Positions 18,327 to 28,301 of a stretch of DNA of 64,000 bases are shown in pieces. Origin of the DNA: Bacteroides sp. M10 (lineage in GTDB: Bacteria; Bacteroidota; Bacteroidia; Bacteroidales; Bacteroidaceae); NCBI RefSeq assembly GCF_014334015.1, contig NZ_CP060488.1:3182501-3246500 (forward strand), written 5' to 3'. The notes under the pieces were generated by a model. That model was not told the origin of the DNA. It did no database searches and saw nothing but the letters and a program-made list of their open reading frames with translations. Positions within the stretch are counted from its first letter, which is position 1. Every line of letters starts with the position of its first letter. Position numbers and translations under genes: made by a program.

Positions 18327-21203
18327 TTAGTTAATTTTCGGTTTGAGCTCGTCAGGAGAATCTTTGGTATAAGATTTCACATCTCCCGCCACTTTGGTGA
18401 ATAATGCTTGTATTAGCTCCGGAGCTATCTTGTCTGCCGGACGGAAAGCATCCGAATTCATATAATTCAGGATTGCTTTGTGCATCTGGCGGGCAACGAT
18501 TCGTTTTTCCGGTTGGGAAGTAATGTCCATACTGGTCATCATCAATTTACCGTTCAAGACCTTTGCTTCGAACAACATGCCGATTTTCCGGCTGATAAAC
18601 CAAGTATCAATACTTTGAACCGTTGGTTGGAATGTTGCCGGGAAGTCGGTGAATTGCATCACCTGCGCTTTGTTCAGCAGTTCCCACCATTGAAGGTTAC
18701 TATGATATTCGGTAGGGAATTCGCGGAAAAGAGGGTGATATTCATTCAGGAAAATACCGGTTGTGTGCGGCGGACGCATCTTGAACCAGGAAGTATTCCA
18801 GAATACGGGAGTGAAGTATTGTTTGACTTCTTTGCCGTATTGTATCTTTCCGGCAGCCGTAATCAGCACATTTCCTCCGTCTTGTAACACAGCCAATGCC
18901 TTGGCGTCCAAGGTGTCGGTGGTATATACTGTTCCTTGTACCAGTTCCACTTGTGCCGGATATACCCAGAAATCCCAGTCGTTTACGGCATCACAGCCTT
19001 CGATACGTACTTCCAGATTTAGTTTCTGCGGTGTATCGATTCCTTCCAGAGTCATATCTACACTACCCAGAGAATAAAGATTTCCGATGGGAATGTGATG
19101 GGTGCCGACAGTTCCATGAGCATATACTTTTCCGAATTTATCCTTAATGGTATATACTGTTTTTGCACTTTCTAAGGGAGCAGCTCCGAAATGAGATACT
19201 TCAATGTCGGCATGGAATGTTTCATTGTTGGCATATACAAATTTAGGAATACGTGCCAAAAGTACGGTCGGACTGCAAAAGCGTCTGAACTGTTCTGCGT
19301 TGATATATCCTTTTTCTTCAAAGAACACGTCCAGTACACCGACTAATGCAGTTCCCTGGCCGGAATAATCATTGAGAGCCAGCAACTGGAATCCCGCATA
19401 GTCCGGAGTACGCAAGGTCTTTTCAATCTCATGTTTGTAGCAGAGTGCCTGCAATTTGCCCGAAGCCATCATAAAGTCGTGACTCTGGCTTCCCATGTGG
19501 TTATCGTTCAGAATATCCCGGAAGATTTCAAAGTTCTTCGCTTTGTTGACTCCGGTATATTTACGGATCTCATTGAAATTCGGGAATACGCACCATTGAC
19601 CTGTTTCGTGTGATACATACGGTTGTTTCACCGTGTCGATTCTTGCACGATAATCCGATTCACTTTCCGGTTGCGCACCTGCCCAACTAAGTCCGCGTGC
19701 GCCGGCTTTCACATGATACTCATTGTGAGGTTGCCATTGCCAGCTGTTTCCAACGGAGGCTCCTGTGTATACACGACGCGGATCGGTTGCTTTCCAATAA
19801 TCCACGAACTTGCTGACCCATGCCACCCAACGACCGGAAGGTTCATTGCCGCAAGCCAGCATGCAGTAAGAAGCGTAATTCCCATATTCCTTGGTCAGTG
19901 CAATGGTTTCGTCCATCAGGTATTTGTCAATCGGTTGTCCGTTACCCAGTCTCGGACCGTGGTTCGGCCAGCTCGGTCCTTCCGGTTGCAGATAGAAACC
20001 GACCAGATCGGCAGCGATGAAAGCTGCTTCCGGCGGACAGAAAGAGTGGAAGCGCATGTGATTCAGGCCATAGTTACGACAAATGCGGAACACCCGTTCC
20101 CAAGAAGCTACATCCATCGGCGCATAGCCTGTCAATGGGAAGTCACAGTTTTCCACCGTACCGCGAAGCATCGTTTTGCGACCATTTACATAGAACCATT
20201 TCCCTTCTATCTTGAAATCACGCATACCGAACTGTACTTGTTGTGTGTCAGTTTGCTTGCCGTTGGTTAATTTTGCCGTCAGTTTATAAAGTGCCGGACT
20301 GAATTCATCCCACGTCAGAAACTCTTTTCCCATCGGAAGTTCCATTTCCACCGGATTATCTCCCGGACGGATGTTGAAACTTTGATGTACGGGAGCCACT
20401 TTGTGCTGAATGTCCGTGTTAAAGCTCGCAGCGGAAAGGGTGATCTCTCCCTTGGTGGAAGAAGCAGACCGTATATTCATGCGAACCAGCGCTTTCTGAT
20501 TGCTCAAATCGGGATATACCTGAATATCTTCTAAATGGACTTTAGGAGTAGCTTGTAATTCGATTCGTCCGACGATACCGTTCCAGTTACCTTGTGTCTG
20601 GTCGGTGATGCTGTGAGAATCTGGACCTACGTTGATTTCTTTGATTCTATTATCGATACGGATGGTAATCAGGTACGTTTTTCCGGGGGTGGTTGCAGCA
20701 GTCAGGTCATAGACATGGGGAACACAAAGACTGTTTTGCATACCAAGCTCCTGCTGATTTACCCATACAGTAGTTTCGATGTGCGGACGTTCCAGAAAAA
20801 GAGTGATTCTTTCTCCTTTCCAGTCAGCCGGAATTGTCACTTTCTTTTGATACCAGGCCACACCTACATAATGTTTGTCGGGAGTCAGAAAGAAGGGTAG
20901 CTTTACTTGTCCCTCTATCTTGTATTTTTCCATATATGGGTTGAAGTAGTAAGAACTGTCGTAGAGGCTTCCGGTCCATTGGGTACGGACGGTCACTTCA
21001 TCTCCTTTCAGTTTTTCGGGCATGGAGCCGGGCAGGTTGATAGAATCGTCGAGGGATTTTTTGAACCATTGTTCCTTGACGCCGGTATCTTCCCGGTCTA
21101 TCCGGAAATTCCATTTGCCGGATAAGCTGAAAGAGTGATTTTGTCCCGCTACGGTCAGTATGGAGATAAATACGATAGCAATACTTACTAAAAGTCGTTT
21201 CAT
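18327..21203 (-). CDS. GH2-family glycoside hydrolase (beta-galactosidase type)
   Basis: It encodes 958 residues from the ATG at 21203, which gives a clean signal peptide (MKRLLVSIAIVFISILTVAGQ). An in-frame ATG at 21230 adds nine residues and cannot be excluded. Domain order is a sugar-binding sandwich (GKWNFRIDRED, RPHIETTVWVNQQELG), an Ig-like domain, a TIM barrel, and a long C-terminal part. The acid/base is Glu in LACGNEPSGRW near residue 450, and the nucleophile is Glu in SHETGQW near 532. GH2 members remove beta-linked galactose, glucuronic acid or arabinose. As the first gene of the RG-I enzyme operon it probably trims side chains. Confidence 0.87.
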   Translation of the reverse strand: MKRLLVSIAIVFISILTVAGQNHSFSLSGKWNFRIDREDTGVKEQWFKKSLDDSINLPGSMPEKLKGDEVTVRTQWTGSLYDSSYYFNPYMEKYKIEGQVKLPFFLTPDKHYVGVAWYQKKVTIPADWKGERITLFLERPHIETTVWVNQQELGMQNSLCVPHVYDLTAATTPGKTYLITIRIDNRIKEINVGPDSHSITDQTQGNWNGIVGRIELQATPKVHLEDIQVYPDLSNQKALVRMNIRSASSTKGEITLSAASFNTDIQHKVAPVHQSFNIRPGDNPVEMELPMGKEFLTWDEFSPALYKLTAKLTNGKQTDTQQVQFGMRDFKIEGKWFYVNGRKTMLRGTVENCDFPLTGYAPMDVASWERVFRICRNYGLNHMRFHSFCPPEAAFIAADLVGFYLQPEGPSWPNHGPRLGNGQPIDKYLMDETIALTKEYGNYASYCMLACGNEPSGRWVAWVSKFVDYWKATDPRRVYTGASVGNSWQWQPHNEYHVKAGARGLSWAGAQPESESDYRARIDTVKQPYVSHETGQWCVFPNFNEIRKYTGVNKAKNFEIFRDILNDNHMGSQSHDFMMASGKLQALCYKHEIEKTLRTPDYAGFQLLALNDYSGQGTALVGVLDVFFEEKGYINAEQFRRFCSPTVLLARIPKFVYANNETFHADIEVSHFGAAPLESAKTVYTIKDKFGKVYAHGTVGTHHIPIGNLYSLGSVDMTLEGIDTPQKLNLEVRIEGCDAVNDWDFWVYPAQVELVQGTVYTTDTLDAKALAVLQDGGNVLITAAGKIQYGKEVKQYFTPVFWNTSWFKMRPPHTTGIFLNEYHPLFREFPTEYHSNLQWWELLNKAQVMQFTDFPATFQPTVQSIDTWFISRKIGMLFEAKVLNGKLMMTSMDITSQPEKRIVARQMHKAILNYMNSDAFRPADKIAPELIQALFTKVAGDVKSYTKDSPDELKPKIN

Positions 21204-21341
21204 GATATATAGAGTTGATATGTTTTTCATTCTTTTTAAAATCTGCCGCTAAAGTAGAGCTTTTTAAGGGTTTAGTAAATAGAAAGATGTACAGATACAT
21301 AGAATATTGTATCAAAATGGACATCTAAAAGCGTTCGTGTA

Positions 21342-21349
21342 CAAAACTA
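21342..21349 (-). promoter_or_regulatory. Possible -7 element for the minus-strand enzyme operon
   Basis: On the minus strand this reads TAGTTTTG, which matches TAnnTTTG and lies about 139 bases upstream of the GH2 start. No good -33 element is seen at the right distance, so it is only a candidate. Confidence 0.3.
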
Positions 21350-21355
21350 CATGGA

Positions 21356-21413
21356 TTTGAAATATTGTCCATGCTCTTTATCTTTGAGGAGGGGCGGAGA
21401 TGCCTTATCTTTG
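21356..21413 (+). promoter_or_regulatory. Two overlapping consensus Bacteroides promoters
   Basis: The first is TTTG at 21356-21359, 19 bases, TATCTTTG at 21379-21386. The TTTG that ends this -7 box (21383-21386) also serves as the -33 of a second promoter, with 19 bases to TATCTTTG at 21406-21413. Both have ideal spacing and point to the GH43-like gene starting at 21446. Confidence 0.7.
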
Positions 21414-21445
21414 CAAGGTAAACTTTTTAATCTTAATAAGGAACC

Positions 21446-23803
21446 ATGAAAAAAGTAGTAATCTGGATAGCTCTAAGTCTTTGGTCGGTGATGACAGTCT
21501 TTGCCGGTGAGACAGCTTACCTCTTTTCTTATTTTATCAATGACAGTAAAGACGGACTGCATTTAGCATATAGTTATGATGGATTGAACTGGCTGCCTTT
21601 ACATGGCGGACGTTCTTATCTTACCCCTGCGGTTGGTAAAGATAAATTAATGCGTGACCCCAGCATTTGCCAGTCGCCGGACGGAACTTTTCACATGGTC
21701 TGGACTTCCAGTTGGACGGACCGGATTATCGGATATGCCTCTTCACGCGATTTGGTTCATTGGAGTGAGCAACAAGCAATCCCTGTGATGATGCACGAGC
21801 CGGATGCACATAACTGTTGGGCTCCCGAACTGTTTTATGATGAACCTTCACAAACCTATTATATCTTTTGGGCAACTACGATTCCCGGCCGTCACAAAGA
21901 AGTGGCTACCAGTGAAAGTGAGAAGGGACTGAATCATCGTATTTATTATGTAACAACGAAGGATTTTCGTACTTTCTCAAAGACGAAGATGTTCTTCAAT
22001 CCAGATTTCAGTGTGATTGATGCCGCTATTGTGAAAGACCCGAAGCGGGAAGACCTGATAATGGTAGTCAAGAATGAAAATTCCAATCCGCCGGAAAAGA
22101 ATTTGCGTGTGACGCGTACAAAGAAGATAGAAAAAGGATTCCCGACCAAAGTATCGGCACCTATTACAGGAAAATATTGGGCGGAAGGTCCAGCTCCTCT
22201 TTTTGTAGGTGATACGCTTTATGTCTATTTTGATAAATACCGTGACCATCGTTATGGAGCTGTTCGTTCTTTGGACTATGGTGAAACATGGGAAGATGTG
22301 TCCGATCAGGTCTTTTTTCCGAGGGGGATTCGTCATGGAACGGCGTTTGCAGTGGATGCCTCCATTGTGGAGTCACTGATTGCCGACCGGAACTATAATC
22401 CGCTTATTCCCGATAATCTGGCGGATCCGTCTGTCTCCAAATTTGGTGATACCTATTATCTTTATGGCACTACCGATCTGGATTACGGACTTGGACGTGC
22501 CGGAACTCCTGTCGTATGGAAATCGAAAGATTTTGTGAACTGGAGTTTCGAAGGTTCCCATATCAGCGGGTTCGACTGGTCGAAAGGATATGACTACACG
22601 AATGATAAAGGTGAAAAGAAAAAGGGCTATTTCCGGTATTGGGCGCCTGGAAAAGTGATTGAGCAGGACGGCAAGTTTTATTTATACGTTACGTTTGTGA
22701 AACCGGATGACAAGATGGGAACTTATGTACTTGTAGCTGATCGCCCGGATGGTCCTTTCCATTTTACTGCGGGACAGGGGCTTTTGCCTCCCGGAGAAGA
22801 AGGAACAGATAGCCCGGCTGTCGTTGATGATATTGACGGAGAACCTTTTATTAATGACGATGGTTCAGGATATATCTTCTGGCGTCGCCGGAATGCGGGA
22901 CGGCTTTCTGCGGACAGGCTTCATCTGGATGGTGAGCCGGTAGCTCTGGCAACAGCCCGCCAGGGATATTCCGAAGGTCCGGTGATGTTTAAGCGTAAAG
23001 GTATCTATTACTATATTTATACGTTGAGTGGTCATCAGAATTATGTCAATGCTTATATGATGAGCCGCGAGTCTCCTTTGACGGGTTTTGTAAAGCCGGA
23101 GGGGAACGACATTTTTTTATTCTCTTCTCCTGAAAATCAAGTGTGGGGACCGGGACATGGCAACGTGTTTTATGACGAGGGAACGGATGAATATATTTTT
23201 CTCTATCTGGAATACGGAGATGGCGGAACTACCCGTCAAGTGTATGCTAACCGGATGGAATTTAATGACGATGGAACGATAAAGACATTAATCCCCGATA
23301 TGCGTGGTGTAGGTTATCTGGCTGCTTCCCAAGAGACCCGGCCGAATCTGGCATTACAGTCGCATTTTTATGCTTCCAGTGAGAAATCTCCCCGTACTTC
23401 CGTGGTCAATATCGAAACGCAACCCAATCAACCGTTGCCGGAAAAAGGTTCGGTGAAGAGCTATACCCGCACGCATACTTATCAGGCTACCCATGTAGCT
23501 GACGAATCGAATGGAACCCGTTGGATGGCGGCTGATACGGATAGCAGTCCGTTTATTACAGTCGATTTAAAGGAAATCCGTAAGGTCGGGGAGTGCCAGC
23601 TCTATTTTACCCGTCCTACTGAAGGACATACCTGGCGACTGGAGAAGTCTATCGACGGAAAACATTGGCAGATGTGTGCCGAACAAGGGAAAGTACAAGT
23701 ATGCTCTCCACACATTGCTAGGGAGATAGGAGAGACACGTTATCTCCGTCTTCATATTCGCAGGGGAGATGCCGGTTTGTGGGAATGGAAAATATATGAA
23801 TAA
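21446..23803 (+). CDS. Two-propeller GH43-like enzyme with C-terminal discoidin-like domain
   Basis: This 785-residue exported protein has a signal peptide to about residue 20. The first five-bladed-propeller-like domain (about 22-310) contains LMRDPSICQSPDGTFHMVWTS and CWAPELFYD. The second domain (about 315-630) is a typical GH43: LADPSVSKFGDTYYLYGTT (base Asp), DSPAVVDDIDGEPFINDDG, and YSEGPVMFKRKGIYYYIYT (acid Glu). The last 145 residues (ADESNGTRWMAADTDSSPF, WRLEKSIDGKHW) look like an F5/8 discoidin sugar-binding domain. GH43 enzymes usually release alpha-L-arabinofuranose, beta-xylose or beta-galactose. Here RG-I side chains are the likely target. It heads a four-gene plus-strand set. 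Confidence 0.82.
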   Translation: MKKVVIWIALSLWSVMTVFAGETAYLFSYFINDSKDGLHLAYSYDGLNWLPLHGGRSYLTPAVGKDKLMRDPSICQSPDGTFHMVWTSSWTDRIIGYASSRDLVHWSEQQAIPVMMHEPDAHNCWAPELFYDEPSQTYYIFWATTIPGRHKEVATSESEKGLNHRIYYVTTKDFRTFSKTKMFFNPDFSVIDAAIVKDPKREDLIMVVKNENSNPPEKNLRVTRTKKIEKGFPTKVSAPITGKYWAEGPAPLFVGDTLYVYFDKYRDHRYGAVRSLDYGETWEDVSDQVFFPRGIRHGTAFAVDASIVESLIADRNYNPLIPDNLADPSVSKFGDTYYLYGTTDLDYGLGRAGTPVVWKSKDFVNWSFEGSHISGFDWSKGYDYTNDKGEKKKGYFRYWAPGKVIEQDGKFYLYVTFVKPDDKMGTYVLVADRPDGPFHFTAGQGLLPPGEEGTDSPAVVDDIDGEPFINDDGSGYIFWRRRNAGRLSADRLHLDGEPVALATARQGYSEGPVMFKRKGIYYYIYTLSGHQNYVNAYMMSRESPLTGFVKPEGNDIFLFSSPENQVWGPGHGNVFYDEGTDEYIFLYLEYGDGGTTRQVYANRMEFNDDGTIKTLIPDMRGVGYLAASQETRPNLALQSHFYASSEKSPRTSVVNIETQPNQPLPEKGSVKSYTRTHTYQATHVADESNGTRWMAADTDSSPFITVDLKEIRKVGECQLYFTRPTEGHTWRLEKSIDGKHWQMCAEQGKVQVCSPHIAREIGETRYLRLHIRRGDAGLWEWKIYE

Positions 23804-23843
23804 CGTTTTATAACGCTAATAATCAATCGAATTTATAAAGTAT

Positions 23844-25982
23844 ATGGTAAAAAGTAAAATTCTGGCTACTTTCTGTGCCGGTCTATTAACCGTTTCTACC
23901 GGAATACAGGCAGCAGAGAGACTGGCAACCGGAACTCGACAGAAGCAAGCTCAAAAGACTGTAATTGAAACTTCTCCCTGGTTTGATGATAAAGACCTGA
24001 CTTTGACGGGTGTCTATTATTATCCCGAACACTGGGATGAGAGCCAGTGGGAACGTGACTTCAAGAAAATGCATGAACTGGGATTTGAATTTACCCATTT
24101 TGCCGAGTTTGCCTGGGCGCAACTGGAACCGGAAGAGGGGCGCTATGATTTTGCATGGCTGGACAGGGCTGTAGCTTTGGCAGCCAAGTATGATTTGAAA
24201 GTTATCATGTGTACTTCTACTGCCACTCCTCCTGTATGGATGAGCCGGAAATATCCCGAAATTCTATTGAAGAATGAGGATGGAACGATACTTGACCACG
24301 GTGCCCGCCAGCATGCTTCATTTGCTTCGCCTCTTTACAGGGAATTATCATACAAGATGATTGAAAAACTGGCGCAACATTATGGCAATGACTCCCGTAT
24401 TATCGGATGGCAACTCGACAACGAACCTGCTGTACAGTTTGATTATAATCCGAAAGCGGAGTTTGCTTTCCGTGATTTTCTCCGTGCCAAATACAATAAT
24501 GACATTCAATTTTTAAATAATGCATGGGGCACTGCTTTCTGGAGTGAGGCTTATTCGTCTTTTGATGAAATAACGCTTCCCAAGCGCGTACAGATGTTTA
24601 TGAATCATCATCAAATTTTGGATTACCGCCGTTTTGCTGCATCACAAACCAATGATTTCCTGAACGAACAATGTCTGTTGATAAAGAAATATGCAAAGAA
24701 CCAATGGGTGACTACGAATTATATACCGAATTATGATGAAGGTCACATCGGTGGTAGTCCCTCGCTTGATTTTCAAAGTTATACCCGTTATATGGTATAT
24801 GGTGATAATGAGGGGATTGGTCGTCGAGGCTACCGGGTAGGTAATCCGTTGCGGATAGCCTGGGCAAATGACTTTTTCCGTCCGATACAGGGAACTTATG
24901 GTGTGATGGAATTACAGCCGGGACAGGTGAACTGGGGCAGTATCAATCCCCAACCTCTTCCGGGCGCAGTTCGTCTGTGGATGTGGAGTGTGTTTGCCGG
25001 TGGAAGTGATTTTATCTGCACCTATCGTTATCGCCAGCCTCTTTACGGCACGGAACAATATCATTACGGAATTGTCGGCACGGACGGAGTGACTGTTACT
25101 CCCGGCGGAAGAGAATATGAGACATTTATAAAGGAGATTCGTGAACTTCGTAAACATAGCTCTTCCCGTGAAACCAAACCTGCCGATTACCTTGCCCGTC
25201 GTACTGCAATTCTTTTCAATCATGAAAATTCCTGGAGTATCGAGCGGCAGAAGCAGAATCGTACATGGGACACTTTTGCACACATCGAAAAGTACTATCG
25301 TACCCTAAAATCATTCGGAGCTCCTGTCGATTTTATATCAGAGACAAAGATTTTATTCGATTATCCGGTGGTCGTAATACCGGCTTATCAATTGGCTGAT
25401 AAAGAACTGGTGGATAAATGGATTGCATACGTGAAGAATGGCGGAAATCTAATCTTAACCTGCCGTACGGCACAGAAGGACCGTTATGGCCGTCTTCCTG
25501 AAGCTCCTTTCGGTTCCATGATCGCTCCTTTGACAGGAAACGAAATGAACTTTTACGATTTGCTTCTTCCTGAAGATCCCGGTACTGTAGTGATGAATGG
25601 AAAGGAGTATGCGTGGAATACATGGGGAGAAATACTGAATCCTCCCACTGATGCACAGGTCTGGGCTACTTATAAAAACGAATTCTATGAAGGAAGTCCG
25701 GCTGTCACTTTCCGTAAATTAGGAAAGGGAACAATCACTTATATTGGAGTGGACAGTCATGATGGAGCATTGGAAAAAGATATATTGAAGAAACTATATG
25801 CACAACTGAATATCCCGGTGATGGATCTGCCTTATGGTGTGACAATGGAATACCGTAATGGATTGGGAATTGTTTTGAATTATTCGGATTGTCCTTATAC
25901 ATTCAACTTGCCGAAAGGGGGCAAGGTACTGATAGGAACTGCGGAAATTCCTACGGCAGGGGTATTGGTCTTTTCAATGTAA
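23844..25982 (+). CDS. GH42-family beta-galactosidase
   Basis: This 712-residue protein has a signal peptide to about residue 23. The GH42 barrel opens with LTGVYYYPEHWDESQWERD. The acid/base is Glu in GWQLDNEPAVQ near residue 194, and the nucleophile is Glu in MELQPGQVNWG near residue 355. A trimerisation-like domain and a C-terminal beta domain follow. It probably removes beta-galactose from galactan or arabinogalactan side chains of RG-I in the periplasm. It starts 40 bases after the GH43-like gene, so the two are probably one transcript. Confidence 0.9.
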   Translation: MVKSKILATFCAGLLTVSTGIQAAERLATGTRQKQAQKTVIETSPWFDDKDLTLTGVYYYPEHWDESQWERDFKKMHELGFEFTHFAEFAWAQLEPEEGRYDFAWLDRAVALAAKYDLKVIMCTSTATPPVWMSRKYPEILLKNEDGTILDHGARQHASFASPLYRELSYKMIEKLAQHYGNDSRIIGWQLDNEPAVQFDYNPKAEFAFRDFLRAKYNNDIQFLNNAWGTAFWSEAYSSFDEITLPKRVQMFMNHHQILDYRRFAASQTNDFLNEQCLLIKKYAKNQWVTTNYIPNYDEGHIGGSPSLDFQSYTRYMVYGDNEGIGRRGYRVGNPLRIAWANDFFRPIQGTYGVMELQPGQVNWGSINPQPLPGAVRLWMWSVFAGGSDFICTYRYRQPLYGTEQYHYGIVGTDGVTVTPGGREYETFIKEIRELRKHSSSRETKPADYLARRTAILFNHENSWSIERQKQNRTWDTFAHIEKYYRTLKSFGAPVDFISETKILFDYPVVVIPAYQLADKELVDKWIAYVKNGGNLILTCRTAQKDRYGRLPEAPFGSMIAPLTGNEMNFYDLLLPEDPGTVVMNGKEYAWNTWGEILNPPTDAQVWATYKNEFYEGSPAVTFRKLGKGTITYIGVDSHDGALEKDILKKLYAQLNIPVMDLPYGVTMEYRNGLGIVLNYSDCPYTFNLPKGGKVLIGTAEIPTAGVLVFSM

Positions 25983-25999
25983 CAATAAAAGGATATTTT

Positions 26000-26007
26000 T
26001 ATCTTTG
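26000..26007 (+). promoter_or_regulatory. Possible internal promoter -7 element before the GH28
   Basis: TATCTTTG at 26000-26007 matches TAnnTTTG exactly and lies 34 bases before the GH28 start. The -33 position reads AATG, so this is a weak or activator-dependent promoter at best. Confidence 0.35.
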
Positions 26008-26041
26008 CAGGACTTGAATGAATTAAAAATAGAATCATACG

Positions 26042-27424
26042 ATGAAGACGAACTTATTGAAATATATGGCAGGTATCTGCTTTGGTCTGTTGACAGTTTC
26101 TTTGGCTTTTGCCAGTGATAATTATAAGACGGTAAAGGTGAAAGCGCCTTTTCCCATGCAGCCTATTAAAATCTTTATTTATCCCGATAAAGACTTTCCG
26201 ATAACGGATTACGGTGCACAACCGGGAGGTGAGGCGGATAATACAAAAGCTATTGCTGCCGCTATTGAGGCATGTAATCAAGCGGGAGGTGGACGTGTGG
26301 TTGTTCCGGCTGGTACATGGCTGACCGGGCCTATTCATTTCAAGAGTAATGTAAACCTCTGTTTGGAAGAGAATGCGGTTTTGAATTTCACGGATAATCC
26401 TTCTGATTATCTTCCGGCAGTGATGACTTCCTGGGAAGGCTTGGAATGTTACAACTATTCTCCTTTACTTTATGCTTTTGAATGTGAGAATGTGGCGATT
26501 ACGGGTAAAGGAACTCTCCAGCCGAAAATGGATGCCTGGAGAGTTTGGTTCAAACGTCCCCAGCCTCATTTGGAAGCGTTGAAGGAGTTGTATACAAAAG
26601 CTTCGACTAATGTCCCTGTAATCGAACGTCAGATGGCAATAGGGGAGAATCATCTTCGTCCGCATCTGATTCATTTCAATCGTTGCAAGAATGTGCTGTT
26701 GGATGGATTTAAGATACGTGAAAGTCCGTTCTGGACCATTCACCTTTATATGTGTGATGGGGGAGTGGTACGTAATCTGGATGTGAAAGCTCATGGACAT
26801 AATAACGATGGTATCGACTTTGAAATGAGTCGTAACTTTCTGGTGGAGGATTGTTCTTTCGATCAGGGGGATGATGCGGTAGTTATCAAGGCCGGACGCA
26901 ATCAGGATGCCTGGAGATTGAATACTCCTTGTGAAAATATTGTAATCCGTCGTTGTCAAATTCTTAAAGGGCATACTTTGCTTGGCATCGGAAGTGAAAT
27001 ATCCGGAGGCATACGGAATATCTATATGCACGATTGCACGGCTCCTAATTCGGTAATGCGTCTTTTCTTCGTGAAGACCAATCATCGCCGGGGTGGATTT
27101 ATAGAAAACGTTTACATGAAAAATGTACAGGCAGGTACGGCTCAACGGGTGCTTGAAATAGATACGGAAGTATTGTATCAATGGAAGAACCTGGTACCTA
27201 CTTATGAGGAACGGATTACCCGTATTGATGGCATTTATATGGATAAGGTGACTTGTGAGTCGGCAGATGCCATCTATGAATTGAAGGGGAATGCCAAATT
27301 ACCGGTTAAGAATGTAACGATTGAGAATGTGAAAGTGGGTGAGGTGAAAGAGTTCGTGAAGAAAGTGAATAATGTAGAGAATGTAGTGGAAAAGAATGTG
27401 ACTTATGATAGGAAAGGGAAATAA
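26042..27424 (+). CDS. GH28-family pectin hydrolase
   Basis: This 460-residue protein has a signal peptide to about residue 24 (SLAFA) and a beta-helix. NNDGIDFE near residue 254 and QGDDAVVIKAG near residue 275 hold the catalytic aspartates. KGHTLLGIGSE near residue 310 keeps the His of the family's third motif. It is closer to the classical GH28 pattern than the 467-residue member at 13422. It is the third GH28 in the locus, suggesting different linkages or side-chain decorations are handled by different paralogues. Confidence 0.88.
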   Translation: MKTNLLKYMAGICFGLLTVSLAFASDNYKTVKVKAPFPMQPIKIFIYPDKDFPITDYGAQPGGEADNTKAIAAAIEACNQAGGGRVVVPAGTWLTGPIHFKSNVNLCLEENAVLNFTDNPSDYLPAVMTSWEGLECYNYSPLLYAFECENVAITGKGTLQPKMDAWRVWFKRPQPHLEALKELYTKASTNVPVIERQMAIGENHLRPHLIHFNRCKNVLLDGFKIRESPFWTIHLYMCDGGVVRNLDVKAHGHNNDGIDFEMSRNFLVEDCSFDQGDDAVVIKAGRNQDAWRLNTPCENIVIRRCQILKGHTLLGIGSEISGGIRNIYMHDCTAPNSVMRLFFVKTNHRRGGFIENVYMKNVQAGTAQRVLEIDTEVLYQWKNLVPTYEERITRIDGIYMDKVTCESADAIYELKGNAKLPVKNVTIENVKVGEVKEFVKKVNNVENVVEKNVTYDRKGK

Positions 27425-27512
27425 CCCTTTCCTGAAAGTAGCAGAAAATTTCATGCTATAATTTTAGTATAATGTAGTATCTTAGCAGCAAAATTGAAAA
27501 CTTTATGCTAAG

Positions 27513-28199
27513 ATGAAGAAATCCTTTTATTTATTACTGCTAATCACTTTATATAGCAGTATCAGCTTTGCTCAAAGCCTGAAATCTATATCTATTTTAG
27601 GCGATTCGTATTCAACATTTGAAGGATACCTGCAACCCGATACCAATAGCATTTGGTATTATGTTTCTCCGCGGCAGCAAACGGATGTAACTTCCGTAAA
27701 GCAGACCTGGTGGCATAAATTCATCAAAGAGAATAACTACCGCCTTTGTGTCAACAACTCTTTTTCCGGTGCAACGATTTGTAATACCGGTTATAATCAG
27801 GCTGATTATTCGGATCGTTCTTTTATTACCCGTATGGATAAGCTGGGATGTCCGGATATCATCTTTATTTTCGGTGCAACGAATGATTGTTGGGCTGGCT
27901 CACCGCTTGGAGATTACAAGTATGAAGGGTGGGCCAAGGAAGATTTATATACATTCCGTCCGGCCATGGCATATCTGCTCGAACACATGATTGATCGTTA
28001 TCCTAATGTTGAAATCTATTTTCTGCTGAATTCAGGTTTAAAGGAAGAGTTTAACGAGTCGGTCAGAGCTATCTGTCATCACTATAATATTGATTGTATT
28101 GAACTGCATGATATTGATAAAAAGAGCGGTCATCCTTCGATAAAGGGGATGGAGCAGATTAGCGATCAGATTAAGATGTTTATGAAGAAGACGAAGTGA
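27513..28199 (+). CDS. SGNH/GDSL-family esterase
   Basis: This 228-residue protein has a signal peptide to about residue 21 (SISFAQ). SGNH blocks are ILGDSYSTFEG (Ser), NSFSGATI, IFGATNDCW and KKSGHPSIKGM (His). The usual Asp three residues before the His is not present (KSGH), so the dyad may be completed differently. It is likely an acyl or acetyl esterase acting on decorated oligosaccharides. It ends the plus-strand enzyme set and is followed by a strong hairpin. Confidence 0.75.
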   Translation: MKKSFYLLLLITLYSSISFAQSLKSISILGDSYSTFEGYLQPDTNSIWYYVSPRQQTDVTSVKQTWWHKFIKENNYRLCVNNSFSGATICNTGYNQADYSDRSFITRMDKLGCPDIIFIFGATNDCWAGSPLGDYKYEGWAKEDLYTFRPAMAYLLEHMIDRYPNVEIYFLLNSGLKEEFNESVRAICHHYNIDCIELHDIDKKSGHPSIKGMEQISDQIKMFMKKTK

Positions 28200-28227
28200 A
28201 AAAACAACGGAAATATAAGAAATGATA

Positions 28228-28283
28228 TTGCCACTTGCTACTCTTTGATTAGGAATACTATTTCAAAGAGTGCCAAGTGGCAA
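28228..28283. terminator. Bidirectional hairpin terminator between convergent operons
   Basis: TTGCCACTTG at 28228-28237 pairs with CAAGTGGCAA at 28274-28283. Inside it ACTCTTTGA at 28240-28248 pairs with TCAAAGAGT at 28263-28271. The hairpin lies midway between the end of the esterase gene and the end of the minus-strand susD gene. Confidence 0.75.
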
Positions 28284-28301
28284 TAAGTTTAGTTGTTTAT
28301 C

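Noticed and set aside
19623..20270. 215-residue reading frame on the plus strand
   Set aside because: It is a shadow of the GH2 gene; the GH2 frame carries both catalytic Glu motifs.
26465..27181. 238-residue reading frame on the minus strand
   Set aside because: It is antisense to a GH28 with intact catalytic motifs and shows no family features.
28228..28283. Inverted repeat as a mobile-element end
   Set aside because: The two arms are close together between convergent genes, as in a bidirectional terminator.
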